This document shows positions 15,846 through 24,449 of a stretch of 64,000 nt of DNA, in pieces. Position numbers and translations under genes: made by a program. The stretch covers positions 23,612 through 87,611 of the forward strand of contig JAFNIX010000009.1 in NCBI GenBank assembly GCA_017601225.1, in the 5' to 3' direction. The DNA comes from Candidatus Brockarchaeota archaeon (GTDB lineage: Archaea; Thermoproteota; EX4484-205; JAAOZP01). Numbering within the stretch: the first letter of the stretch is position 1; the number at the start of each line of letters is the position of its first letter. The notes beneath the pieces were generated by a model. The model did no database searches, was not told the origin of the DNA, and saw nothing but the letters and a program-made list of their open reading frames with translations.

Positions 15846-16389
15846 GACATCTAGTCTCACTCCGGGGGAAAACTGTTCCGCAATACTTGCATGAAACGGT
15901 TGATGGTGCTTGCTGAACCTGAGATGGTGGGGAGACCTGTATTTCTATGGTTTTACTAGTCGCGTCGGGGCGGCCCTCTACGGCGACAACCCCCTTCAGA
16001 TTCCAGACTACAATCCTATCTATGCTCTTTAAAGAAGGCTGTGCTCCAGGAGGAATCAGTATTTTAAACTGGAAGCTTTGAATAAATCCCTCCGGAATAT
16101 GTAGAGCTCCCGCTAACTGGGGCTTAGTTGAAAATATCACTGCAGAGTCCCAGACCTGTTGCTCAACCTCTCTTTTAAGAGCTGCATCATAGACCCTCCT
16201 GGTTTTACGTACCCGTTCTACGCACTCGAGCTCGCATCTGACCTCAGTGCAATCAAACTCTTCCCATGACTCAACCTGTACCGTACCCTCCACGTTGCCG
16301 CCAAGGTAAAAGAGTGGTTCCTTCAGGAACAGGGAGATGTTTACCTGGGGCGGGGTAACCTTATCCCGCAGTTTCTTAAACAGGCTCAT
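15814..16389 (-). CDS. Arrestin-like beta-sandwich protein with C-terminal zinc ribbon
   Basis: Residues about 12-155 read as an arrestin-like/Spo0M-type beta sandwich: LFYLGGNVEGTVQVES, CTEVRCELECVERVR and FQFKILIPPGAQPS are its typical blocks. The end (CKYCGTVFPRSETRCPNCG) is a zinc ribbon like those of the SPFH operon 6-10 kb away. There is no signal or membrane segment. Arrestin-fold proteins in prokaryotes are poorly understood and are usually linked to membrane or envelope functions. The promoter is a duplicated TATA-like element just upstream. The gene is single and overlaps the convergent Cys-cluster gene by 32 bases. Confidence 0.68.
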   Translation of the reverse strand: MSLFKKLRDKVTPPQVNISLFLKEPLFYLGGNVEGTVQVESWEEFDCTEVRCELECVERVRKTRRVYDAALKREVEQQVWDSAVIFSTKPQLAGALHIPEGFIQSFQFKILIPPGAQPSLKSIDRIVVWNLKGVVAVEGRPDATSKTIEIQVSPPSQVQQAPSTVSCKYCGTVFPRSETRCPNCGAPQTAQ

Positions 16390-16393
16390 GGAT

Positions 16394-16424
16394 GAGGATT
16401 TAAGTTTGAGGAGGATTTAAGTTT
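16394..16424 (-). promoter_or_regulatory. Duplicated TATA-like promoter element
   Basis: GAGGATTTAAGTTT occurs at 16394-16407 and again at 16411-16424, a 17-base direct repeat. On the minus strand each copy reads as a TATA element (AAACTTAAATCC). The distal copy is centred about 28 bases before the ATG at 16389 and fits a leaderless start; the proximal copy would start transcription inside the gene. Confidence 0.45.
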
Positions 16425-16457
16425 TCAAGGCGTGTGGAAATTTTTTAAATGGGAGGC

Positions 16458-17612
16458 TCATAAAGGTATTAGTAGGAGGTTTGAAAGAATTATCACAAGC
16501 CCTCCGATGAAAAAAGGCATGTTTATATCTATAGAACCGAAGTATCCCGCTAAGAAGGGGCCCATAATGTTCCCCAGGGAGCTTACAAAGTTAACCACAT
16601 TAAAGTCCCTCCCCCGAGTTTCATCGTTACAATGTTTTTGAACAAGGTAGCTTCTAAGAGGGAGCCATACTGAAGCACCTGCAGGATCATGTAGAAGCCA
16701 AAGGGCTGCAGAAGTGGTGAAATCACTTGGCACAGTGGCGAGGGATGTGAAAACCCCCTGTATACATGTGAAAAGGATTAGGGAGGACTTGTATGAAAAC
16801 TTTTTCAAGCCTGTTATAATCCTGCTGCTGAACAACATGGGTATTCCCAGGCTTAGCCTGTGAACAGTCATCAGGATTGAAAGCGTTTCCGGGGATAACG
16901 AGAATTTCTTTGAAAAGAACATGGGTGTGATGAAGCAGTGGGTAGCAGAACCTCCGATCGTCACCACTAGACCGGAGACGGCCATTATCATAAGCCCCCT
17001 GTTTAAACCCTTGTCCAAATGCTTTCCCCCGAGGGTTTTCGCGACACGTTTTGCCGGCGAAACCTTCTCTTCAGGGAAGAAGAACACTATTGCTGAGAAA
17101 CCTATTAATTGAAGAAGCCCTGAAAAAACAAGGGGGAGCCAATAACCATAGGTGCTGATGAATAGCCCGGCAGACGCAAGGCCTAACGCCTGTGAAGTGA
17201 ACTCGAGCCCTGAAACTTTTGAGTAGGAGGCGATAAAGGCCTTATGGTCCTGTTCATAGACCATGGTTGCGAAAACAGCATTCCGGATTGTGACCGCCGA
17301 GTCGAAAAGAATCTTGACGAGAACCATTATACCTATCGATTTGAATTGGGGTGTTAAGAAGTAAGAGAGTCCAGCAAGCAGCGAAGCCAGCGCCACGAAG
17401 ATTTTTCTACCATACTTGTCTGATTTAGCCCCGAGAAAGATGCTTAGGAAAGCGATGAATATTGCTGAGGCTGTGAACACATATCCAATCTCCATAAGCG
17501 AGATAGAAACATGATCCATGTAAAGGGGAAACATGATCTCGTAAAGCCCGAAGGAGAAGCCGAAGAGCCATGTGGATACGACGAGCGCAGAGAACCCTTT
17601 TCCGTTCAGCAT
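16458..17612 (-). CDS. Major facilitator superfamily transporter
   Basis: A 384-residue membrane protein with about 12 hydrophobic segments and the MFS loop motif GAKSDKYGRK between helices 2 and 3. Residues GLSYFLTPQFKSIGIMV and SLGNIMGPFLAGYFGS are typical of drug/metabolite MFS carriers, but the substrate cannot be assigned. The ATG at 17612 is placed by a TATA box (GCTTATAAGC, about 17634-17643). It is transcribed divergently from the pyruvate-kinase-domain gene and has no operon partner, so its context gives no substrate clue. Confidence 0.8.
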   Translation of the reverse strand: MLNGKGFSALVVSTWLFGFSFGLYEIMFPLYMDHVSISLMEIGYVFTASAIFIAFLSIFLGAKSDKYGRKIFVALASLLAGLSYFLTPQFKSIGIMVLVKILFDSAVTIRNAVFATMVYEQDHKAFIASYSKVSGLEFTSQALGLASAGLFISTYGYWLPLVFSGLLQLIGFSAIVFFFPEEKVSPAKRVAKTLGGKHLDKGLNRGLMIMAVSGLVVTIGGSATHCFITPMFFSKKFSLSPETLSILMTVHRLSLGIPMLFSSRIITGLKKFSYKSSLILFTCIQGVFTSLATVPSDFTTSAALWLLHDPAGASVWLPLRSYLVQKHCNDETRGRDFNVVNFVSSLGNIMGPFLAGYFGSIDINMPFFIGGLVIILSNLLLIPL

Positions 17613-17691
17613 GTGTCACGGGCCGTAAGAAGGGAGGCTTATAAGCATTAACATCATTAAAGTTTTTAAGCAGCCTTTAAAATAAAAAAAC

Positions 17692-18240
17692 ATGGTTAAA
17701 CGCAGCACGGGTGTGAAATATTTTGCTGAGCCCGGTCCAGAGAATACTGGCAAAGTGATAAAGGCAGTTGCCGAGAGAATTGGAAAAGGAGACTTGACGA
17801 AGGTTGTTGTTGCAAGCACCTCGGGTAGGACAGGAGTCAGATTTGCAAAGTCGTTAAGAGGTAGGGCACAGGTTGTCGCTGTGTCTCATGAGAAGATGGA
17901 TCTGAAGCTTAAGGGAAAGATAATCAGTCTAGGGGGAATCGCTGAAGACGGTACACACCTGCCGCTTCATGGAAGGGGGATGGATAAGGTTAGGGACGCG
18001 TTCTATACTCTTGGACAAGGATTCAAAGTGGCTTTAGAGGTTATTCTAATAGCTGCTGACAAGGGGCTTGTTAAACCGTATGAGGACGTTATAGGCGTCG
18101 GCGGAAGCGGTGAAGGCGCTGACACAGCAGTGGTGGCGAGGGCAACACCAACCAGGGAGATTTTCAGCAGCGACAAGTCTAAGAGGCTTGAAGTAAGGGA
18201 GATAATTTGCATGCCTCTGAAAAAGAAGTGGTGGGACTAA
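17692..18240 (+). CDS. Stand-alone pyruvate kinase alpha/beta (C-terminal) domain protein
   Basis: The 182 residues correspond to only the C-terminal domain of pyruvate kinase: NTGKVIKAVAERIGKGDLTKVVVASTSGRTGVRFA is followed by VVAVSHEKMDLK and a second half with YEDVIGVGGSGEGADTAVVARA. The catalytic barrel of pyruvate kinase is absent, so it cannot be that enzyme. In pyruvate kinase this domain binds allosteric effectors, and single-domain versions occur in many archaea with unknown function; binding of a small phosphorylated ligand is a fair inference. The ATG at 17692 has a TATA-like AGTTTTTAAG centred 26 bases upstream. A T-run 15 bases after the stop probably ends the transcript. Confidence 0.75.
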   Translation: MVKRSTGVKYFAEPGPENTGKVIKAVAERIGKGDLTKVVVASTSGRTGVRFAKSLRGRAQVVAVSHEKMDLKLKGKIISLGGIAEDGTHLPLHGRGMDKVRDAFYTLGQGFKVALEVILIAADKGLVKPYEDVIGVGGSGEGADTAVVARATPTREIFSSDKSKRLEVREIICMPLKKKWWD

Positions 18241-18254
18241 TCGCAGGATAGGAA

Positions 18255-18265
18255 TTCTTTTTCTT
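18255..18265 (+). terminator. Poly-T terminator
   Basis: TTCTTTTTCTT follows the stop codon of the pyruvate-kinase-domain gene by about 15 bases, between convergent genes. Confidence 0.4.
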
Positions 18266-18299
18266 AACCTGAAATAATTTAATCGGAGTTGGTGAATAT

Positions 18300-19619
18300 T
18301 TAAAGAACAATCTTAGCTTCAGAGTTAACCTTCCTCCAATAGAGTTCGTATAATAAGCCTGAAGACTTAAGCTTTACCTCCTTTACGAAGCTGTCTTCAA
18401 GCCTTAATGATTCTGCGAAGGCATTGTTTGTAAGATTCTTCAATTCTTCCAGAGATGCTTTCCCATTAAGAAATTCCAACCTCAGCTCCTCAGCCTTATG
18501 GTGGAGACGAGCCTCTAAAGATTCTATCTGTTTACGTATCTTTGGAAAGTATTCTTTAAAGGAGCCAAGCATTCTCCGGCTTAACTTCTCATGGAGCCAC
18601 CAGATCGAATCAGAGTCATAAAACCTATCCGGCGTCAGTTTCAAATCAGGCAGACCGGCCTCCATGAAGACCGGTTTGTAAACACTTATGCAGGGAGTGG
18701 ATGTTGCAGTAAACCAGTGGATCGGTACTTTCTCAAAAAGCTGGCTAATGTAGGAGGCCGCGGTCTGAGATGGCCTTGTAAGGATCCCCGCGTGCATACA
18801 GATATCCCTCATTGATCCTTTTGCCGGAGTAAATCCTTCACCCAGCATGTGGCTTCTCATAATGTTCTTAACGAGATAAACGTCTATCTCACCCATATTT
18901 CGTTCCAAGCAGCCTTGAGTATATGCATGCCTCTCCCTGCCGCGGGCGAAATGAGAGTAAAACCAGTCGGAATAGCATTTTGAGAAATCAAAATCCTTAT
19001 CGTCCTTACACCAACCTTTCTCAACAGCATGCTCAATAATGTTTTTAGAAGCCAGGTCCCACTTGTTTTTAATGGTTAAAGCGTTGGAAATGCTCCTTAC
19101 GTTCTTTACTTTCTCAGCAACCCAGTATTTCCCAGCGGTCTCCAAGACCCATGCTTCCTGAGGATCCGCTATTATGAAAGAGTTGTGATAATAAGTTTTG
19201 CTTTTAAACCCGCAGTTTCCGCCTTGGCCGAATTCCTCTAAGTATTTAACTATGAGCATGAGGGCTTCGTATGAGTTCCTGCATCTTTCTAAGGCTAGCC
19301 TTAGCAAATCCATCCCGGTTAGGCCCTTCTCAAGCTTATCCTCTCTGGTGAACACAGCCTCGTTTCCTATTGCCAACCCGAACTCGTTAACACCCATTTC
19401 AGCCCCCCACATCCAGACCGGTCTTGAAATCATCACAGCATATGTTTGCTTTACCTGCGGAACCCTGATGTAAGTACAGTCCAAAAACTCCTCATCATGC
19501 TCCATTCGAGGATAGAACTCTAACGCTTGAGGCTCATTCGGCTCCCTGTCACTGTTCTTAGCGAAAATCGTAACCCCATCCTTAGTCGAGTTCTTAAGCA
19601 CCACTAAAGTATCGCACAT
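18300..19619 (-). CDS. C69-family (secernin-like) peptidase/amidohydrolase
   Basis: The protein begins MCDTLVVLKNSTKDGVTIFAKNSDREPNE. In the C69 family (secernins and dipeptidases, N-terminal nucleophile hydrolases) removal of Met leaves Cys2 as the nucleophile, and the FAKNSDR block is the signature. WGAEMGVNEFGLAIGNEAVF and EAWVLETAGKYWVAEKV are further conserved parts. At 439 residues it is full length. Substrates of this family are peptides or amides, and no signal peptide is present, so it should act in the cytoplasm. It is a single-gene unit. The exact substrate is unknown. Confidence 0.8.
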   Translation of the reverse strand: MCDTLVVLKNSTKDGVTIFAKNSDREPNEPQALEFYPRMEHDEEFLDCTYIRVPQVKQTYAVMISRPVWMWGAEMGVNEFGLAIGNEAVFTREDKLEKGLTGMDLLRLALERCRNSYEALMLIVKYLEEFGQGGNCGFKSKTYYHNSFIIADPQEAWVLETAGKYWVAEKVKNVRSISNALTIKNKWDLASKNIIEHAVEKGWCKDDKDFDFSKCYSDWFYSHFARGRERHAYTQGCLERNMGEIDVYLVKNIMRSHMLGEGFTPAKGSMRDICMHAGILTRPSQTAASYISQLFEKVPIHWFTATSTPCISVYKPVFMEAGLPDLKLTPDRFYDSDSIWWLHEKLSRRMLGSFKEYFPKIRKQIESLEARLHHKAEELRLEFLNGKASLEELKNLTNNAFAESLRLEDSFVKEVKLKSSGLLYELYWRKVNSEAKIVL

Positions 19620-19710
19620 GCTTTAGTTTAACTCATCAAGAGAAAATAAACTTTTTTTACATAAAAAGCGCGTGCGTAAAATTTCAAACGAGAAGCCTTC
19701 CTGTAAACAT

Positions 19711-20709
19711 TCAGCGAGCTATTGAAGCCTCTAGGATTTTTGGGCATAACGGGTCCGGATTGTTGAATACCCCGTAACGCTTGTATGATCTGGCGTAGCA
19801 TCCTCCTCTACAAGTCTCACTCAAAGAGCAGTCTGGACACGGGTTACTCTCCAAGATTTCCCTGAGAACCCAGCTTGAACGCAGCTCCCGCCATGCTTCT
19901 GAAAGACTCTTGCTCCTAACATCCGAGACAACGATGTCAAGAGTGTCGCAGAGAAGAACCTCACCTCCAGGACCGATATCCATGTTTCTCTCAATTCTGC
20001 AGGAATCCCATGAAACATAGGGTGAACTTACTATAAGGCTGGCGAACGGCATACACCATAGAGTAATACGGAAGCCCAGCTCATCTGCCGCCTCACCAGC
20101 TAAGTGTAAAGCCTTGACACAGGAGTAAGCATCGGCATTCCAATCCTTGTCCGCTGCCCTTCCGAAAGGCATTACAGGGAGCAGTACTGCAGAGGAAGCT
20201 CCAAGCTTCTCTGCCAGCCGCACAAATTCTCCGGCTTCACCAGCATTCAAGCGAGAAATGGAGAATATGGGTGTGAAACCAACCTCCTCCTCCCTCAGAA
20301 CACTTATGCTACGCATTAACATGTCCCATGCTCCTGGACCGCGCACAGCCTCATGCGTATTCTTAACGGCACCTTCCACGCTCGTGAAAACATGGATCCC
20401 TAGCGAGCTTAGCCTCCTAGCCTTATCTCGGGTTATTCCAGACAGGTTTGTGAAGAGCGAAACGCTTATCCCATTTTCTGCAGCATCGAGTATCTCGAAA
20501 ACATCTTTCCTGAGAAGCGGTTCCCCACCTGTTAAATGAAGGTTTCTAACACCCATTTCACAAGCTTCTTCAACCAGTTTTAAAACCCGTTCTTTGTCGA
20601 GTTCACTGCCCCAAGAGCGTGAGGAAACATAGCAATGCTCGCATCTAAGGTTGCACCTAGTTGTAAGCAGCCATGTTACGTACTCCGGGGGGCTTAGAGT
20701 TGGATTCAT
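19711..20709 (-). CDS. Radical SAM/SPASM-domain protein
   Basis: Cys19, Cys23 and Cys26 in TTRCNLRCEHCYV bind the SAM-cleaving 4Fe-4S cluster, and HLTGGEPLLRKD is the usual second motif. The C-terminus has the extra cysteines of a SPASM domain (DCSLSETCRGGCYARSY and PLCP), suggesting additional clusters. Such proteins modify peptides or proteins (PqqE-like) or take part in heme and cofactor chemistry; no small precursor peptide was found beside it. The ATG at 20709 is chosen because GGTGAG stands just upstream; a longer frame to 20799 has non-coding-like composition. Confidence 0.8.
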   Translation of the reverse strand: MNPTLSPPEYVTWLLTTRCNLRCEHCYVSSRSWGSELDKERVLKLVEEACEMGVRNLHLTGGEPLLRKDVFEILDAAENGISVSLFTNLSGITRDKARRLSSLGIHVFTSVEGAVKNTHEAVRGPGAWDMLMRSISVLREEEVGFTPIFSISRLNAGEAGEFVRLAEKLGASSAVLLPVMPFGRAADKDWNADAYSCVKALHLAGEAADELGFRITLWCMPFASLIVSSPYVSWDSCRIERNMDIGPGGEVLLCDTLDIVVSDVRSKSLSEAWRELRSSWVLREILESNPCPDCSLSETCRGGCYARSYKRYGVFNNPDPLCPKILEASIAR

Positions 20710-21305
20710 AGTCTCACCCGAGAATTTTGAAAGATTATGGCAGAGGTGAAGGTGAAAACGGGTTATTAATGCATTGCCGTGAAAAGAATCCCACGTCAAC
20801 CTCAGGGGAAGACTGTGGGAATTATCTTATAAAAACATTCATCAATCGCCAAAGCTATCTAAGCCTAACGTCGAAGCATGCGCCAGCTTGCAAGCCTGAA
20901 TTAGCGTGAGTCGAAAGCTCATTTAAAAGCTCGTGAAGGCTAAAAGGTAAACCCGTGCCACTAAGTTATATGAGTCCTTCCGAGTTCCTTGAGCACGACC
21001 CGTTCTAAAAACGGAATATGGAATAATGCAAGGTTGCTTAATATAGCGGGAACTGCAAAGAACATGAAATCAGAATTTTTAGAGGAAGCATTTTTAATCC
21101 TGCTTCCCATTAACGTGGTTAAAGCATGTACTGTTAAAAGAAGAACTAGATATTGAACTTAGTTTGGGTTCAGAGGAAGGAATAAGGTTTCCATTCGAAC
21201 GCTGATAGGGTAGACCGAGGTATGAGGCGTGAACACTCACAGGACTAATGGGTTGATTTTAATCGCTATGAAAAACTTAAATTGCTACCTGATGGTTGCC
21301 CCCTT
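20710..21305. other. 596-base interval without a recognised gene
   Basis: This divergent intergenic region contains the ribosome site of the radical SAM gene at its left end and a TATA-like ACTTAAATT (about 21274-21282) for the transporter gene at its right end. I find no tRNA, no convincing small ORF with a start signal, and no long repeat. It is unusually long for this compact genome, so an unrecognised RNA gene is possible. Confidence 0.4.
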
Positions 21306-22130
21306 GTGAACGTGGTTGAAGCCATAAGCCTCATCCTTATCGCATTCGCTTCTACAACACTGCTTTCAGCCGTTGGGTTGGCGGGCGGCGTGCTAATAGT
21401 CCCGGCCTTAATCCTGATTTTCAGGCTAGAATCAAGGTATGCTTCAGGCACAAGTATTTTCGCAATAATATTCGGAATCTTCTCCGCAGCATTCACGTAT
21501 TTCAGACAGAGGAGGGTCGATGTGAAGCTCGCCCTGCTATTTGACACACTCGATATACTGGGTGTGGTAGCAGGAGCGTACTTAGCTGTTATCCTACCAT
21601 CCTTGGTTACAGCCCTCCTCATGGGAGTTTTTCTAATATTTTCAGCATGGAGGCTCTGGGCGGGCGGCGTTAAGCATCCTAAAAACTTTGAGAGGAGGAG
21701 ACGGAGAATAGCTATTAAGCGACGTCTGACAGATAGGGAGGGAAATATCTACGAGTATGAGCTCGGTGTTCCTGAGCTAGCCTTATCCCAGCTTGCAAGC
21801 ATCTTGAGCGGTGTTGCCACTGGCCTATTCGGAATAGGAGGGGGAGCGGTGGATACGACTGTGATGATGCTGATCGGAGTCCCGCCTCACGTAGCTGTAG
21901 CCACATCAGTTTTCGGAATGACTATAACGAAGATCGCCGGTCTTTTCTCACATCTTGCTTTAGGAAACGTTTTGCCGGAATACGGCGTGCCCCTTGCAGT
22001 CGGAGCCACACTGGGAGGGCAGCTTGGCCCAAGGATTTCTAAGAGACTCAGGCCTCTGATGCTTAGAAAGGCTTTAAGCATAGTTGTTCTCATCGTAGGT
22101 CTCAGAATGATCACACTATGGTTTGGATGA
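21306..22130 (+). CDS. TauE/SafE-family membrane transporter (sulfite exporter family)
   Basis: Two similar halves of four helices each, with the family's glycine-rich segments SAVGLAGGVLIVPAL and GLFGIGGGAVDTTVMML at the start of each half, identify a TauE/SafE (DUF81) transporter. Members export sulfite, sulfoacetate or other organic anions, and the cargo here is unknown. A basic cytoplasmic loop (RRRRIAIKRRLTDREG) joins the halves. A TTG at 21282 would add eight codons, but the GTG at 21306 is 27 bases after a TATA element and gives a more natural membrane-protein start. It converges on the URO-D gene to its right. Confidence 0.78.
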   Translation: MNVVEAISLILIAFASTTLLSAVGLAGGVLIVPALILIFRLESRYASGTSIFAIIFGIFSAAFTYFRQRRVDVKLALLFDTLDILGVVAGAYLAVILPSLVTALLMGVFLIFSAWRLWAGGVKHPKNFERRRRRIAIKRRLTDREGNIYEYELGVPELALSQLASILSGVATGLFGIGGGAVDTTVMMLIGVPPHVAVATSVFGMTITKIAGLFSHLALGNVLPEYGVPLAVGATLGGQLGPRISKRLRPLMLRKALSIVVLIVGLRMITLWFG

Positions 22131-22166
22131 GACGAGGCGCGTTAGTCATTGTTTTCACATATCGGT

Positions 22167-23219
22167 TCAACCATAATAATTCATGAAGTCTTCGAAAGCT
22201 GTGCAAACAGCGTCTATGTTTTCAAGCGGTACATCCTCATGTATCTCGGAATACATCATTAAGCCACCTTTCTCAGAGCCCAGTTTGACAACAGCCTCTC
22301 CTATGTGGCTCCTGATTGCTTCAGGACTGCCGAAGGGAACTATGTGTTGACGGTCTATGTCCAGGTCGATGCAAACCCTCCCCTTAATCCTCTCTCTAAT
22401 ATTGTCTATCCCGTTAACCCTATCCTGAATGTTTAAGACTGAAACACCCGCCTCTATCAGAGCATCAGCCACCTCCATTATGTGGCCGTCAGTATGAAGG
22501 TAAACCCTTATCCCTGAACCCCTGACCCTCTGAAATATTTTCCTGTAAGAAGGATATATGAACCTTCTGAAGGTTTTGACGCTTATAGGCATTCGGTCTT
22601 GAAGACCAAGGTCGTCCCCGAAAGAAACCATGTCCACCTTGAGCCGGATTAATCTTTCAACCAGGGCGAGATTGTATTCGGTCAACATCTCTATTAGTTT
22701 TTCAAGCTGACCGATGTTTCTAACGAAGTCTACCATCAGGTTTTCAAAGCCCCTTAGATAATAGAGTCTTTGAAAGAAGAAGCCGTGAGGCATGCTTCCG
22801 ACAACAATATCATCAGTGCTTCTCGCCCTATCTATTCTCTCCTCAATCGCATCCCACGGGTCCACTCCACCACCCTCCTGAACAATCCCCCTCTCCGGGT
22901 CTGGCAGACTGTATTGCGCTAAGTCAGCCCAATCCTTCAAAGGATGCTTCACAACCTGCCCCTGGAGTCCGCTTATGTTGAACCTCCATAAGCATCCGAA
23001 AGCGTCTAGAACTTCTCTTCCTCTGACCCTGGATCCGAAATCGTTGAAGTTAACACTCCCTCTTTTGAATGCTGGGAAAAGCCTAGTATGCCTAGCAAGC
23101 AGGTCCTCAAGCTTCTCTCTATACTTGTTCCAAGTTGTTGGAAAGATTCCAACTCTACACGGAATCCATCCGCAACCATTCATGTCTATGACTCTAAGCT
23201 TCTTCTCCCTGATGCTCAA
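22167..23219 (-). CDS. URO-D-family protein (uroporphyrinogen decarboxylase-like), paralogue A
   Basis: A TIM-barrel protein of the URO-D/MtaA superfamily: IPCRVGIFPTTWNKYREKLEDLL, PHGFFFQRLYYLRGFENLM, VSFGDDLGLQDRM, and VYLHTDGHIMEVADALIEAGV are recognisable family blocks. Where cobalamin- or methanol-type methyltransferases have the zinc motif HxC, this protein has HTDG, so it is neither a classical heme enzyme nor a standard MtaA. Substrate unknown; a methyl-transfer or decarboxylation on a small acid is possible. The TTG at 23219 is preferred because a TATA box (GGTTTAAAGC, 23247-23256) lies 27-30 bases upstream; a TTG at 23246 would precede the predicted transcript start. It is closely similar to paralogue D at 48959. 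Confidence 0.72.
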   Translation of the reverse strand: MSIREKKLRVIDMNGCGWIPCRVGIFPTTWNKYREKLEDLLARHTRLFPAFKRGSVNFNDFGSRVRGREVLDAFGCLWRFNISGLQGQVVKHPLKDWADLAQYSLPDPERGIVQEGGGVDPWDAIEERIDRARSTDDIVVGSMPHGFFFQRLYYLRGFENLMVDFVRNIGQLEKLIEMLTEYNLALVERLIRLKVDMVSFGDDLGLQDRMPISVKTFRRFIYPSYRKIFQRVRGSGIRVYLHTDGHIMEVADALIEAGVSVLNIQDRVNGIDNIRERIKGRVCIDLDIDRQHIVPFGSPEAIRSHIGEAVVKLGSEKGGLMMYSEIHEDVPLENIDAVCTAFEDFMNYYG

Positions 23220-23330
23220 AACCGAAGAACGACGGTTTTCAATCAAGCTTTAAACCTTACTTGTTTTTAATTCCTGTTTTCCGCCTAGGGCTTAAAACTT
23301 AAGTATCAGCATGCGCTCGTTGAAGGAAAC

Positions 23331-24440
23331 GTGTCGAGAAACCCAGATATAAGCAGGCTGCTTAAAGTCCTTCTGAGAGAGGGAGAACCCGACAGAGTAC
23401 CTTTCTACGAGCATTTCGTGGACAACGAGGTTATTGAGGCTTTAACCGGTAAGCCGGTGTCGAAGGCTTTAGCCGAGGGAGGTTTAGGCTCAGAAAGATA
23501 CCTAGAGATCCTGGTTGACTTTTATGCTAGGCTTGGATACGACTATGTTCCAATGGAGGTACCCCCTAATCTTCCCAGGACGAATAAACTGCAGACTAAT
23601 GATGTTGCTTATCTTTCTCGCGGGAAAAGGGTTTGGGAGGATGAGAATAAAGGGGTGATTGAAACAATTGAGGATTTTGAAAAATACCCTTGGCCCAAAC
23701 CTGAGGAGGCACTGGATTTTTCAGTGTTTGAAAAGCTTAGGAGGAAACTGCCGGAAGGCATGGGGGTTGTGGGCGGGGTTGCCGGAGGGTTCTTCGAGCA
23801 TGTGAGCTGGCTGATGGGGCTTGGAAAACTCTGCAGGGCCGTGCACCTAGATAGGAAGCTTGTTGAAAAAATGTTCAGCAAGACCGCCTCGCTCATACTT
23901 GCCTTAGACGAGACAATAGTTAGGGAGGGGTATATTGATGCCCTGAGAATGGGTGACGACCTAGGCTATAAGACCGGCACGTTCCTGCCACCTAGGATTC
24001 TAAGGGAATACGTTTTCCCGAACTACAAGAGGTTGGCAGACCTGGCTCATGGAAGAGGACTTCCCTTCATAATACATTCCTGTGGAAACCTGTATACTCC
24101 TGACGGAACTGGGAGAACAGTGATGGATGATCTTGTAGAGAACGTGGGGATAGATGCTAAACATTCTTTCGAGGACAACATAATGCCGGTATACGAGGTT
24201 AAGGAAAAGTACAGGGGGAAGATAGCGGTTTTGGGCGGTGTAGACATGAACAAGCTTGTTCAACTGTCGGAGAAAAACCTAAGGGAGCACGTTAGGCTAA
24301 TTATTAAGAAGTGTGCACCGGGAGGCGCCTATGCTCTAGGCTCTGGAAACACGATAGCCAACTATGTGCCTTTAGAAAACTACCTAGCTATGCTTGACGA
24401 AGGCTTTAGAATCGGAACATATCCGGTAAGGGTTAGTTGA
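23331..24440 (+). CDS. URO-D-family protein with intact HxC zinc motif, paralogue B
   Basis: Family blocks include VPFYEHFVDNEVIEALTGKP, PLGMGDDLGYKTG-like LRMGDDLGYKTGTFLPP and, at about residue 247, IIHSCGNLYT. The HSCG motif corresponds to the His and first Cys that hold zinc in MtaA/CmuA-type methyltransferases, so a corrinoid- or thiol-dependent methyl transfer is a reasonable proposal. The GTG start at 23331 follows a TATA element (CTTAAAACTT, 23291-23300). It is divergent from paralogue A and convergent with paralogue C, and all three lie within 3.5 kb. No corrinoid protein gene is adjacent, which leaves the methyl carrier unknown. Confidence 0.73.
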   Translation: MSRNPDISRLLKVLLREGEPDRVPFYEHFVDNEVIEALTGKPVSKALAEGGLGSERYLEILVDFYARLGYDYVPMEVPPNLPRTNKLQTNDVAYLSRGKRVWEDENKGVIETIEDFEKYPWPKPEEALDFSVFEKLRRKLPEGMGVVGGVAGGFFEHVSWLMGLGKLCRAVHLDRKLVEKMFSKTASLILALDETIVREGYIDALRMGDDLGYKTGTFLPPRILREYVFPNYKRLADLAHGRGLPFIIHSCGNLYTPDGTGRTVMDDLVENVGIDAKHSFEDNIMPVYEVKEKYRGKIAVLGGVDMNKLVQLSEKNLREHVRLIIKKCAPGGAYALGSGNTIANYVPLENYLAMLDEGFRIGTYPVRVS

Positions 24441-24449
24441 TAAGCTTTT

